From Leptotrichia buccalis C-1013-b (lineage in GTDB: Bacteria > Fusobacteriota > Fusobacteriia > Fusobacteriales > Leptotrichiaceae), in assembly GCF_000023905.1 (NCBI RefSeq), contig NC_013192.1:62001-126000 (forward strand): DNA of 64,000 nt, in the 5' to 3' direction. Numbering within the stretch: position 1 is the stretch's first letter; every line of letters begins with the position of its first letter. The translations under genes and the position numbers were made by a program. The notes below the pieces were generated by a model, which was given only the letters and a program-made list of their open reading frames with translations, made no database searches and had not been told where the DNA came from. Below, piece by piece: positions 26,145 through 34,238 of the stretch.

Positions 26145-26364
26145 AAATTTGATAGTATACAAAAAAGATGATAAATAATCAGTTATTTAGACTATTTAAT
26201 ATTATCTTTTTAATTTTATTTTTTATTATTTTTTTGAATAACATATATTGTATGATTATGAAAAATATTTATTAATAATCTATGAAATTTAAATAAAAAT
26301 CCTTATCTAAACACTTAAAAATTATATTCAAATTTTTTTAACAAGGCTGTAAAATTAATTATTA

Positions 26365-26476
26365 GACCTGTTCGACAACTAACTATATGTACTTGTAATT
26401 TAATAAAACAAATATTCTGAAACAAGGGGGTCTTGACTCTTTGTGAAAATAAAAAACTTAAGTTATCGAACACATA
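26365..26476 (+). mobile_element. MITE, family A, copy 2
   Basis: 112 bp, same orientation and sequence family as 24216-24323: GACCTGTTCGACAAC at the left, GTTATCGAACACATA at the right, TA on each side, and a mutated central hairpin (CAAGGGGGTCTTGACTCTTTG). Copies 1 and 2 bracket the MATE and HxlR genes. Confidence 0.78.
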
Positions 26477-26477
26477 T

Positions 26478-26780
26478 AGTATAGGCATAGATGTCAATAA
26501 AAAAGTAAATGCAATACATGGAGGAAAAATTTTTGATAACTTTGATAAAGAAAGAGGGTATACTATGATAACTTGTGCTTGCTATTTTCCATCAGGAAGT
26601 ATGGCAATACATTTTCAGGCATTGGGAGATATTTTTTTAGAATTTGATTTAAAAGATGTTTTTTTTCTAAATGATGTTAAAGAATTTTATGAAATTTCAG
26701 AGCTGGAATATAAAGAAAGTGATGAGATAAATAATCAAGATTATAATGAAATTACAGCAATTATATGTGGTAAAAAGTAA
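26478..26780 (+). pseudogene. Unrecognised gene remnant, 5' part replaced by a MITE
   Basis: The open frame crosses from MITE copy 2 into coding-like sequence beginning SIGIDVNKKVNAIHGG and ending EITAIICGKK, about 100 residues. Its native start is lost; an internal ATG at 26565 with GAGGG upstream could give 71 residues. No family recognised. Bases 26145-26364 contain no gene that I can support. Confidence 0.45.
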
Positions 26781-26864
26781 TAAAAAATCTTGAAAAATTG
26801 AAAATTATCTTTTAACTTAATAAATTTGAATAATAGTTGTAAAAGACAGTGATTATTTTATATA

Positions 26865-26913
26865 TTGACAAATAAAATAACGAGTGATACTATTGTAATA
26901 TAAATATTACAAT
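26865..26913 (+). promoter_or_regulatory. Promoter with palindromic operator of the second toxin-antitoxin pair
   Basis: TTGACA (26865-26870), 17 bases, TACTAT (26888-26893). Overlapping the -10 box is a perfect palindrome, ATTGTAATA-TAAA-TATTACAAT (26892-26913), just before the ribosome-binding site. Position and symmetry fit autorepression by the downstream antitoxin. Confidence 0.7.
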
Positions 26914-26927
26914 TGGAGGGATAAAAA

Positions 26928-27155
26928 ATGCCAACATTATCGTTAAGGATGGAGAAAGAGGATTTGGAATTTTTAAAGGAATATGCGAGCATAAATAACC
27001 TTAATATGTCATCTTTTGTTCGGAATTTAATTTTAGATAAAATATACGATGAAATAACTGAAGAAGATGAAAAAAGAATATTGAAAAGATGGAAAAATTC
27101 AAAATCTGAAAAAACTGCTTCTGCTGAAGAAGTTTTCAAAAGGCTAGGATTATAA
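26928..27155 (+). CDS. Ribbon-helix-helix antitoxin (RelB-like)
   Basis: 75 residues: an RHH DNA-binding opening (LSLRMEKEDLEFLKEYASIN, NMSSFVRNLIL) and an acidic/basic tail ending FKRLGL typical of DUF6290-type RelB antitoxins. Preceded by GGAGGG. Overlaps the toxin gene by one base (TAATGG). Confidence 0.82.
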   Translation: MPTLSLRMEKEDLEFLKEYASINNLNMSSFVRNLILDKIYDEITEEDEKRILKRWKNSKSEKTASAEEVFKRLGL

Positions 27156-27472
27156 TGGAAAAAAGATTTTACGAAGTTAAATTTACTGAATCTGCAGAAA
27201 AGGATTTAAAAAAATTGATCAAATCAAACAAAGCCATAGCTAAGCTTATAAAAAAATGGATTTCAGATAATTTAATAGATACACAAAATCCAAAACAAAG
27301 AGGAAAAGCATTAACAGGAAACTTAAAAGGATTATGGAGATACAGGATAGGTTCCTATAGAATTGTAGCTGAAATAAAGGGTAAAGTTTTACTAATATTA
27401 ATTATAGAAATTTCAGATAGAAAGGAAACTTACAAAAATAAAAAAACATATAAAGATAGTAAACTAAAATAA
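27155..27472 (+). CDS. relE: RelE/ParE-family toxin
   Basis: 105 residues. YEVKFTESAEKDLKKL at the start and GNLKGLWRYRIGSYRIVAEI in the centre are RelE-type; ends with ISDRKETYKNK. Likely a ribosome-dependent mRNA interferase. Paired with the RHH antitoxin upstream. No relation in sequence to the YoeB pair 3.7 kb away. Confidence 0.86.
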   Translation: MEKRFYEVKFTESAEKDLKKLIKSNKAIAKLIKKWISDNLIDTQNPKQRGKALTGNLKGLWRYRIGSYRIVAEIKGKVLLILIIEISDRKETYKNKKTYKDSKLK

Positions 27473-27553
27473 AGCTAATTTGAAGTATTAGTAGATACTC
27501 AGTATATTTTGTTATAATGTTTATCTTGTTTATAAAATATTTTTATACTAAGC

Positions 27554-27581
27554 TTGACAAATATAAAAAATAGAGTATACT
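27554..27581 (+). promoter_or_regulatory. Promoter of cobalamin riboswitch copy 2
   Basis: TTGACA, 16-base spacer, TATACT, about 12 bases before the aptamer starts. Confidence 0.75.
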
Positions 27582-27592
27582 AATAATAGAGA

Positions 27593-27750
27593 AATTATAG
27601 GTGTTTTTACAAACTTAATAAGGAAATCGGTTAGAATCCGATACAGCCCCCACTACTGTGAAGCTGACGAAAGTATACAAAACCACTGAGATATCTTGGA
27701 TATTTTGGGAAGGGTACGAGTAGGATGAAGTTAGTCAGGAGACTTGCCTA
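27593..27750 (+). ncRNA. Cobalamin riboswitch, copy 2 (controls cbiMNQO)
   Basis: Same B12 aptamer elements as copy 1 with few changes, plus a short insertion (GATATCTTG) in one peripheral stem. It is followed by about 140 bases and a terminator hairpin at 27893, so high adenosylcobalamin would be expected to lower cobalt transporter expression. Confidence 0.95.
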
Positions 27751-27892
27751 ATAATTTTTTATATAAAATTTTCTGGGAAGGGAAGATTTAATATACATCA
27801 ATGTAAAAATAAATCAATGGTGATTTGTTCCATAAGCGTACTATACGATGGTGATATAGTTATTGTTGTGGAAGTTTTGACGTGTATTGGCT

Positions 27893-27915
27893 TCAGCTTT
27901 GGCTGATTTTTTTTT
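27893..27915 (+). terminator. Terminator in the riboswitch expression platform
   Basis: TCAGC-TTTG-GCTGA followed by nine T. It lies 45 bases before the cbiM start and is absent after riboswitch copy 1. Confidence 0.75.
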
Positions 27916-27959
27916 GGAACTTGCCGAAGGTTAAAATTAAATTTAGAGAAGGAGAGAAA

Positions 27960-28667
27960 ATGAAAAAGAGAACATTATTGTTTTTGGTTTTAACCAGTAT
28001 GCTGTTAATAGGCGTAAATGGTTATTCAATGCACATTATGGAAGGTTTTTTACCACTAAATTGGGTTATAGTATGGTTTGCGGTTTGTATTCCGTTCTGG
28101 ATAATAGGAATAAAGAAGCTTCAATCTGTTTCTAAAGGGAGCGTACGGGAAAAAATGACGCTTGCATTAGCGGGTGCGTTTATATTTGTATTGTCTGCAC
28201 TAAAAATTCCATCAGTTACAGGAAGTTCGTCACATCCTACAGGAGTAGGGCTATCTGCTATATTATACGGACCTTTTGTAACTTCCATTCTTGGAACAAT
28301 CGTATTAATATTTCAAGCAGGATTGCTTGCACACGGAGGATTTACAACTTTGGGAGCAAACGCTGTTTCAATGGCAATTGCAGGACCAATTGTATCATAT
28401 TTAGTGTATAAAGGATTTGAGAAAAAGAATAAGGCGTTAGCGGTATTTTTGGCAGCGGCGTTAGGAGATCTTGCGACTTATGTGGTAACATCAATTCAGC
28501 TTGCACTTGCATATCCATCTCCACAAGGTGGAGTAGTTGCTTCATTTATCAAATTTGGAGCGGTATTTGCAGTAACTCAGGTTCCTCTTGCAGTTATCGA
28601 AGGGCTACTTACAAACGTGGTGATGAATATACTTGAAAAATATAACGTAAAAGAGGTGGAAGCTTAA
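27960..28667 (+). CDS. cbiM: Cobalt ECF transporter S component CbiM
   Basis: 235 residues. A cleavable first segment is followed by MHIMEGFLP, the metal-binding N-terminus of CbiM, then about six membrane helices ([19 protein letters not shown] is conserved). Captures Co2+ for the CbiMNQO importer. ATG 27960 follows AGAAGGAGAG; the open frame extends upstream through the riboswitch terminator and is not used. Overlaps cbiN by one base. Confidence 0.95.
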   Translation: MKKRTLLFLVLTSMLLIGVNGYSMHIMEGFLPLNWVIVWFAVCIPFWIIGIKKLQSVSKGSVREKMTLALAGAFIFVLSALKIPSVTGSSSHPTGVGLSAILYGPFVTSILGTIVLIFQAGLLAHGGFTTLGANAVSMAIAGPIVSYLVYKGFEKKNKALAVFLAAALGDLATYVVTSIQLALAYPSPQGGVVASFIKFGAVFAVTQVPLAVIEGLLTNVVMNILEKYNVKEVEA

Positions 28668-28969
28668 TGTCGGAAAATAAAAACAAAAGTGTATTTAAAA
28701 AGAATATTATTTTAATAATTGCAATAATTTTAATAGGTGTTATTCCTTTATTTCTCGTAAAATCTGAATTTGGCGGATCTGATGACAAGGGAGAAGAAGT
28801 AATAAAAACTATAAAACCTGATTATGAGCCATGGGCTAAAAATTTAATAGAATTACCAGGAGATGAAACTGAAAGTCTGCTGTTTGCATTACAGGCGGCA
28901 TTAGGTGCAGGAATTGTAGGGTATGTATTAGGCTATTTCAAAGGTGAAAGAAAAAATGCTAATAGATAA
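28667..28969 (+). CDS. cbiN: Cobalt transporter subunit CbiN
   Basis: 100 residues, two membrane helices (IILIIAIILIGVIPLFLV; AALGAGIVGYVLGYF) around a periplasmic loop with DYEPWAKNL, as in CbiN. Small subunit needed for CbiM activity. Its 3' end overlaps cbiQ. Confidence 0.93.
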   Translation: MSENKNKSVFKKNIILIIAIILIGVIPLFLVKSEFGGSDDKGEEVIKTIKPDYEPWAKNLIELPGDETESLLFALQAALGAGIVGYVLGYFKGERKNANR

Positions 28970-29648
28970 GGTATCTTACACAAATCCCATAAAAAATATA
29001 AACCCCGGAGTAAAGTTTATATTGTCAATGACGACATTAGTATTTTTACTTTATACTGGAAGTAAAATAGTATTTGTTTTTAATTTTATACTGTTTAATT
29101 TACTTCTTTTGTTTGTCGTAAAAGTGAAAATAGGTGACTTGTTAAAGCTGAACTTTATTCCGGCTTTATTTATTTTAACAACTGTAATTTCCTTGCTGTT
29201 TATAAAAGCGGATATATGGACATTTTTGCTACGTTCATTTTCCTCGATAGCTGTAGTTTATTTCCTTATTTGTTCTACTCCAATTATAGATTTGGACTAT
29301 ATATTTGCAAAGCTGAAATTTCCTAAAATATTTAGGGAAATGTTTTTACTAATTTACAGATATATATTTTTATTATTTGAAAATAAGGAAAAATTACATA
29401 ATGCACAGGAAGTAAGACTAGGATACAGCAGTTTTAAAAATGGGATGAAATCATTTCCAATGCTAGTAGTTGCTATATTAAAAAAAACATACTACTATAA
29501 TCTGAATTCTATAAAGGCTGTGGAATCAAGAATGGGAAAGGAATTTATTTTTTCTCATAGAAAATATAAAAAAATTGGGTTTGAAATAATATTCGTAATA
29601 ATAATAGTTATAATAAATTTATATTTGGTGGTAAAATACAATGCTTAG
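28956..29648 (+). CDS. cbiQ: Cobalt ECF transporter T component CbiQ
   Basis: 230 residues. Starts MLIDKVSYTNPIKNINPGVK; several membrane helices; a coupling-helix region AVESRMGKEF near the C-terminus corresponds to the ARG-type motif of T components. ATG 28956 has AAAGGTG upstream, within the end of cbiN. Overlaps cbiO by 8 bases. Confidence 0.92.
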   Translation: MLIDKVSYTNPIKNINPGVKFILSMTTLVFLLYTGSKIVFVFNFILFNLLLLFVVKVKIGDLLKLNFIPALFILTTVISLLFIKADIWTFLLRSFSSIAVVYFLICSTPIIDLDYIFAKLKFPKIFREMFLLIYRYIFLLFENKEKLHNAQEVRLGYSSFKNGMKSFPMLVVAILKKTYYYNLNSIKAVESRMGKEFIFSHRKYKKIGFEIIFVIIIVIINLYLVVKYNA

Positions 29649-30447
29649 ACTTGAAAATATAACTTTTTCATACGACGAAGAAACAGAGGCTCTAAAAGAT
29701 GTGACTTTGAATATTGAAAAAGGGAAAAAAACATTATTTCTTGGGGAAAATGGCTCAGGAAAATCAACATTATTTTTAATAATGAATGGACTTTTGAAAG
29801 CACAAAAGGGAAATATTTATTTTGAAGAGAAAAAAATAGAGCATAAAAAGAAAAATCTCGAAGAATTGAGAAAAAAAGTCGGGATAATTTTTCAGGATCC
29901 TGAAATACAGATTTTTGCACCTTTAGTATTTCAGGAAGTAGCTTACGGACCTGAAAATCTTGGATATTCTAAAGAGGAAGTAGAAAAAAATGTAAACAGG
30001 GCAATGAAAGAAATCAATATAACAGATTTAAAAGATAGACCTTGTCATCATCTGAGCTATGGACAGAAAAAAAGAGTCTCAATAGCTGCAATTACGGCAA
30101 TGGAGCCAGAACTTCTTATTCTAGATGAGCCAACTGCATGGCTTGATTCTAAAAATACAAAAAGAGTATCAGAAATTCTAGATAATTTTTCCAAAGCAGG
30201 AAAAACAATGGTGGTATCAACGCACGATACAGATTTTGCCTATGAATTTGCTGACTATATCTATGTCCTTGAAAAAGGGAGAATTGTACGGCAAGGGAGC
30301 AGGGACGAGGTTTTTGAGGATTTTGAATTTTTGAAGAAATTAAATTTGAATATTCCAAATGTACTGAAAATAAAAAGTTATCTCAAGTATAAAAATCTTG
30401 ATGAAAATGATTATTATAAATTTTTGGAGGAAAAAAACTTGCTATGA
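29641..30447 (+). CDS. cbiO: Cobalt ECF transporter ATPase CbiO
   Basis: 268 residues. Walker A GENGSGKST, Q-loop region FQDPEIQIFAPLVFQEVAYG typical of ECF ATPases, signature LSYGQKKRVSIA, Walker B LLILDEPTAWLD, switch histidine in STHD. The C-terminal extension is family-typical. Overlaps cbiA by 4 bases. Confidence 0.94.
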   Translation: MLRLENITFSYDEETEALKDVTLNIEKGKKTLFLGENGSGKSTLFLIMNGLLKAQKGNIYFEEKKIEHKKKNLEELRKKVGIIFQDPEIQIFAPLVFQEVAYGPENLGYSKEEVEKNVNRAMKEINITDLKDRPCHHLSYGQKKRVSIAAITAMEPELLILDEPTAWLDSKNTKRVSEILDNFSKAGKTMVVSTHDTDFAYEFADYIYVLEKGRIVRQGSRDEVFEDFEFLKKLNLNIPNVLKIKSYLKYKNLDENDYYKFLEEKNLL

Positions 30448-31787
30448 AAAAATTACTTATATCAGGAGCAATGAGCGGCAGTGGAAAGACTACGGTAAGC
30501 AGCATATTGATGTCAGCTTTTGAAAATGTGGCACCTTTTAAGGTTGGTCCAGACTACATCGATCCTGGTTATCATGAGTTGTTTACAGGGAATAAATCTC
30601 GTAATTTAGATGCTTTTATGTTTGATGATAAAACATTAAGACATATATTTGAAACAGGAGCAAAAGGGAGCAATATCGCTATAGTCGAGGGAGTTATGGG
30701 ACTTTATGACGGAATTGGGCATGAAAAGGATAATTTTAGCACAGCTCACGTATCAAGAATTCTTGATATTCCAGTAATTCTAGTGGTTAATGCAAAAGGA
30801 ATTTCCACAAGTATAGCTGCTGAAGTTTTAGGATTCAAATTATTTGATGAAAATGTTAAAGTAAAGGGAATTATCTTAAACAATGTTTCTTCTGAGAAAC
30901 TATATTTAAACTTAAAGGAAGCGGTAGAAAGATTTACGGGAATAGAATGCGTAGGATATTTGCCGAAAAATGAGAAATTATCGGTGGAAAGTAGACATCT
31001 GGGATTAAAACAGGCTTTTGAATTGAAAGGCTCAAAAGAACTTGAGGAAAAAAAACAGCTGTTTAAGGAAATTGCACAAAATTGCTTAGATTTAGAAAAA
31101 ATTTACGAAATAGCAGAAGAATTTGAAACAAAAAGCAGTATGGACAGTTTTGAGCCAATAATGGACTTAAAGAATAAATATAAAGGGAAACGTGTTGGAG
31201 TCGCTAAAGATGGTGCATTTTCATTTTACTATGAGTCAAATCTGGAACTGATGAGATTTTCGGGATTAGAAATAGTAGAATTTAGTCCTGTAAAAGATGA
31301 AAAAATACCAGAAAATCTTGATATGATTTATTTTGGCGGAGGTTATCCCGAACTTTACTGGAAAGAATTGTCTGAAAATGTTTCTATGAAGGAAAGCATA
31401 AGACAGGCTTATGAAAACGGAGTAAAAATCTATGGAGAATGTGGCGGATTTATTTATTTAACCAACAAGCTGAATTTGCTAGACGGAAATAGCGGGAATT
31501 TCTGTGGAATTATAGATGTGGAAATTTCTATGAAAAATAGGCTGAATATCGGAAGGTTTGGTTACATAAATATAAAAACTGAAAATGGAATTCATACAAA
31601 AGGACACGAATTTCATTATTCAGAAATTTCTGTAGATAATGAAAAAGAAAAATTTTATAAAATAGAAAAAAATGATGGAAGAAATTGGGTTTGCGGATAT
31701 AGAAAAAATAGTCTTCTAGCGGGTTATCCACACATTTCTTTTTATTCAAATATAAAATTTTTCAAATATTTAATTGAAAAATTGTAA
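30444..31787 (+). CDS. cbiA: Cobyrinate a,c-diamide synthase CbiA
   Basis: 447 residues. ATP-binding domain SGAMSGSGKTTVSS and KVGPDYIDPGYH; C-terminal glutamine amidotransferase domain with catalytic Cys in IYGECGGFIYL and FGGGYPELYWK. Amidates cobyrinate at positions a and c. Last gene of the cbiMNQOA set; a 258-base gap follows. Confidence 0.93.
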   Translation: MKKLLISGAMSGSGKTTVSSILMSAFENVAPFKVGPDYIDPGYHELFTGNKSRNLDAFMFDDKTLRHIFETGAKGSNIAIVEGVMGLYDGIGHEKDNFSTAHVSRILDIPVILVVNAKGISTSIAAEVLGFKLFDENVKVKGIILNNVSSEKLYLNLKEAVERFTGIECVGYLPKNEKLSVESRHLGLKQAFELKGSKELEEKKQLFKEIAQNCLDLEKIYEIAEEFETKSSMDSFEPIMDLKNKYKGKRVGVAKDGAFSFYYESNLELMRFSGLEIVEFSPVKDEKIPENLDMIYFGGGYPELYWKELSENVSMKESIRQAYENGVKIYGECGGFIYLTNKLNLLDGNSGNFCGIIDVEISMKNRLNIGRFGYINIKTENGIHTKGHEFHYSEISVDNEKEKFYKIEKNDGRNWVCGYRKNSLLAGYPHISFYSNIKFFKYLIEKL

Positions 31788-31862
31788 AAAAAGCTATCTA
31801 AAATTTAAAAAATAATATATAATTGTATAGTAAAACTATTTAAAAATCGAACTAATCAAAGT

Positions 31863-31922
31863 TATAGTCAATCCACTTGAAAATTGTTGTAAAACTGTTA
31901 AAAAAGCAATGGATTGGCTATA
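31863..31922. repeat. Inverted repeat between cbiA and cbiC
   Basis: TATAGTCAATCCA and TGGATTGGCTATA (one mismatch) enclose 34 bases. No T-run follows, so it is not a standard terminator; it may be a small mobile-element relic or an RNA hairpin. Otherwise 31788-32045 shows only the GGAGGG site of cbiC. Confidence 0.45.
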
Positions 31923-32045
31923 GATATAGCAAAAGATTTATTCTAGTTTTAAACTGGAATTGCTGTATTTAAAATTTAAACTTAAAATATTGTTTGATTT
32001 TTTTTTAGTTTAAAAACATAAAAAAATATTGGAGGGAATCAATTT

Positions 32046-32690
32046 ATGTCGTATATTAAGGATCCGAAAGGGATAGAAGTAAGAAGTTTTGAAATGATTA
32101 CGGAAGGATTAGGGAACAAGGTAGACCACTTTGCTGAAAATGAGAAGCCAATTGTGAAAAGACTGGTGCACACTACTGGAGATTTTGGGTATGCAGATAT
32201 TACAGAGTTTCATAATGATGCGGTAAATTCGGCTATGGAAGCTATAAAATCAGGGTGCAAGATATATTGTGATACAAATATGATTGTTACTGGATTAAAT
32301 AAAATAGGTCTTGCGAAATTTGGATGTTCAGCATATTGTCTTGTAAATGATGAAGAAGTGGCAAAAGAAGCTAAGGAAAGAGGAATTACAAGATCGATGG
32401 TTGGAATTGAAAGAGCAGTGAAAGATAAGGATACAAAAATATTTTTGATTGGAAATGCTCCAACAGCATTATTTAAACTTCTTGAAGAAATAAGCAAGGA
32501 AGGGGCAGAAAAGCCTAAACTTATTGCAGGAGTACCAGTAGGATTTGTTGGATGTCCTGAATCAAAAGCCGCACTTTCAGATTATGATGTGCCATTTATA
32601 AGAACTAACGGTACAAAAGGTGGAAGTACAGTAGCTGTGGCAGTATTACATGGAATACTGTATCAAATGTTTGAAAGAGACAGATATTAA
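32046..32690 (+). CDS. cbiC: Cobalt-precorrin-8 methylmutase CbiC
   Basis: 214 residues. KRLVHTTGDFGYAD contains the conserved catalytic histidine; AGVPVGFVGCPESKAAL and RTNGTKGGSTVAVA are CbiC/CobH signatures. Moves a methyl from C-11 to C-12 of the corrin ring. GGAGGG precedes the ATG. Followed closely by cbiD. Confidence 0.94.
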   Translation: MSYIKDPKGIEVRSFEMITEGLGNKVDHFAENEKPIVKRLVHTTGDFGYADITEFHNDAVNSAMEAIKSGCKIYCDTNMIVTGLNKIGLAKFGCSAYCLVNDEEVAKEAKERGITRSMVGIERAVKDKDTKIFLIGNAPTALFKLLEEISKEGAEKPKLIAGVPVGFVGCPESKAALSDYDVPFIRTNGTKGGSTVAVAVLHGILYQMFERDRY

Positions 32691-32721
32691 AAAAACTACT
32701 AACAAAGGGAAGGAAGTAAAA

Positions 32722-33846
32722 ATGGAAGAATACGTATATTTTAACGGTAGAAAACTAAGATATGGCTATACAACGGGAAGTTCTGCAACAGCAGCCACGA
32801 AAGCTGCACTTATGTATCTTCTGCAAGATGGAGAACAGGATATACCAGAAGTAACTATCGGACTTCCCTCAGGAAAATCTATAACAATAAAAGTAGATTC
32901 ATTAAAAAAAGCAGATAACTATGCGCTTGCATCGGTTTTAAAGGATGGGGGAGATGATCCCGACGTTACTCACGGACTTCAGATTTTTTCAAAGGTAAGT
33001 TTGCGTGATGATGCAAAAATAAATATTTTTGGTGGGATAGGAGTAGGGAAAGTTACCAAAAAAGGTCTTCCCATCTCTCCTGGAAATTCTGCAATAAATC
33101 CTACTCCTTTAAAAATGATAAGAGCGGCGGTGGAAAGTGTTCTTCCAACTGGAAAAGGTGCAGATATAGAAATTTTTGTGCCAAAAGGCGAAGAAACTGC
33201 AAAAAAAACATTGAATGCAAAACTTGGAATTATCGGTGGAATTTCAATTCTTGGTACAACGGGAATAGTAAAGCCGATGTCGGAAGACGCATGGAAAGCA
33301 TCGCTTGCCATTGAATTGAAGATGGCTCTTGAAAATGCTGAAAATGGTGAGGCAATATTTCTATTTGGAAACAGGGGGAAAAAATATTTAACTGACAATT
33401 TTGAGGATAATACTTCATTATCTGTTGTAATAAGTAATTTTGTGGGCTATATGTTTGACAGGGCGTGCGAATTTGAGGCAAGAAAAATTTACTTTATTGG
33501 TGAACTTGGAAAATTTGTAAAAGTTGCAGGCGGGATATTTCATACACATAGCAGAGTTTCTGATGCCAAAATGGAAATACTCGCTGCAAATGCGCTGCTT
33601 GTAGGCGAAAGCATGGAAAACCTTAAAAAGATAATGGCTTCCAACACAACCGAAGAAGCTACAAAATACATTGAAAAAACAGAAGTTTACGATCTTCTGG
33701 CAAAAAAAGCCAAACAGAAATGTGAAGAATATTGCCGAAGAAACGGCTGGGATCTGGAAGTAGAAACACTTATTATTTCTGCTGAAAGAAAAGAGCTGGG
33801 AAGCAGTAAGAAGTTTTTTGATAATTTTAAAAGAAAAGGGCTTTAA
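32722..33846 (+). CDS. cbiD: Cobalt-precorrin-5B C1-methyltransferase CbiD, 3' end fused to a cbiT remnant
   Basis: 374 residues. RYGYTTGSSATAATKAAL and HGLQIF, KGLPISPGNSAINPTP are CbiD. ATG 32722 follows GGAAGG; an upstream frame would start inside cbiC. The expected CbiD end is around ERKELGSS; the next residues (KKFFDNFKRKGL) belong to a CbiT-like tail whose reading is then lost by a frameshift, giving the stop. The catalytic part is complete, so activity may remain. Confidence 0.85.
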   Translation: MEEYVYFNGRKLRYGYTTGSSATAATKAALMYLLQDGEQDIPEVTIGLPSGKSITIKVDSLKKADNYALASVLKDGGDDPDVTHGLQIFSKVSLRDDAKINIFGGIGVGKVTKKGLPISPGNSAINPTPLKMIRAAVESVLPTGKGADIEIFVPKGEETAKKTLNAKLGIIGGISILGTTGIVKPMSEDAWKASLAIELKMALENAENGEAIFLFGNRGKKYLTDNFEDNTSLSVVISNFVGYMFDRACEFEARKIYFIGELGKFVKVAGGIFHTHSRVSDAKMEILAANALLVGESMENLKKIMASNTTEEATKYIEKTEVYDLLAKKAKQKCEEYCRRNGWDLEVETLIISAERKELGSSKKFFDNFKRKGL

Positions 33847-33934
33847 GGATATAGAAGTTGTTACGGTTGTTGTTAGCAGATTGAAAAAATCAGACTATAC
33901 TATGATGTTTGAAAAAAATACTATTTGTATAATA
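33802..33934 (+). pseudogene. 3' remnant of cbiT (precorrin C15-methyltransferase)
   Basis: After allowing a one-base shift near 33831, the sequence reads FFDNFKEKGFKDIEVVTVVV, then SRLKKSDYTMMFEKNTICII, which resembles the last ~40 residues of CbiT. It follows directly on cbiD codons and ends at a MITE. The main part of cbiT (SAM site) is not in the window. Confidence 0.55.
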
Positions 33935-34022
33935 GACCTGTTAGACAGCCTAAGTTTTTTATTTTCACAAGGGGTTTAATACCCCTTGTTTCAGAATATT
34001 TGTTTTATCAAATTCTAAATGC
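33935..34022 (-). mobile_element. MITE, family A, copy 3 (decayed)
   Basis: Reverse orientation relative to copies 1 and 2. TA plus GACCTGTTAGACAGCC at the left, then the shared inner sequence (CCTAAGTTTTTTATTTTCAC, a modified hairpin CAAGGGG-TTTAATA-CCCCTTG, TTTCAGAATATTTGTTTTAT, AAATTCTAAAT). The other terminal repeat is lost or diverged. Bases 34023-34238 carry only two direct copies of ATAGGATTACATTCC (34085 and 34165) and a TATAAT-like box before the next gene. Confidence 0.7.
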
Positions 34023-34238
34023 AAGTTTAATTAAATTTATGAAGAAATAAAAGCTGGAAAAACCTCATTGATAATTTTTAAATTATAGGATTACATTCCT
34101 TTAAAAAATAAAAATTCCGAAATTTAAGGAATATATTCCTTAAAATTTGTTAATTCATAAAAAAATAGGATTACATTCCACAAAAATTGATTTTTAAATA
34201 AAAAAGGGGTATAATTTAAAAGGAAATGAGGTGTTAAA

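Noticed and set aside
24216-26476. MATE-HxlR segment as a composite transposon bounded by MITEs
   Set aside because: The MITEs are in direct orientation with their own TA duplications and no transposase; separate insertions explain the layout.
27560-27955. Upstream extension of cbiM through 27882
   Set aside because: It would translate the riboswitch terminator; the ATG at 27960 has a strong ribosome-binding site and matches the other cbiM copy.
34085-34179. Two direct copies of ATAGGATTACATTCC as an iteron or operator pair
   Set aside because: Only two copies, 80 bases apart in AT-rich decayed DNA; not enough to call a site.
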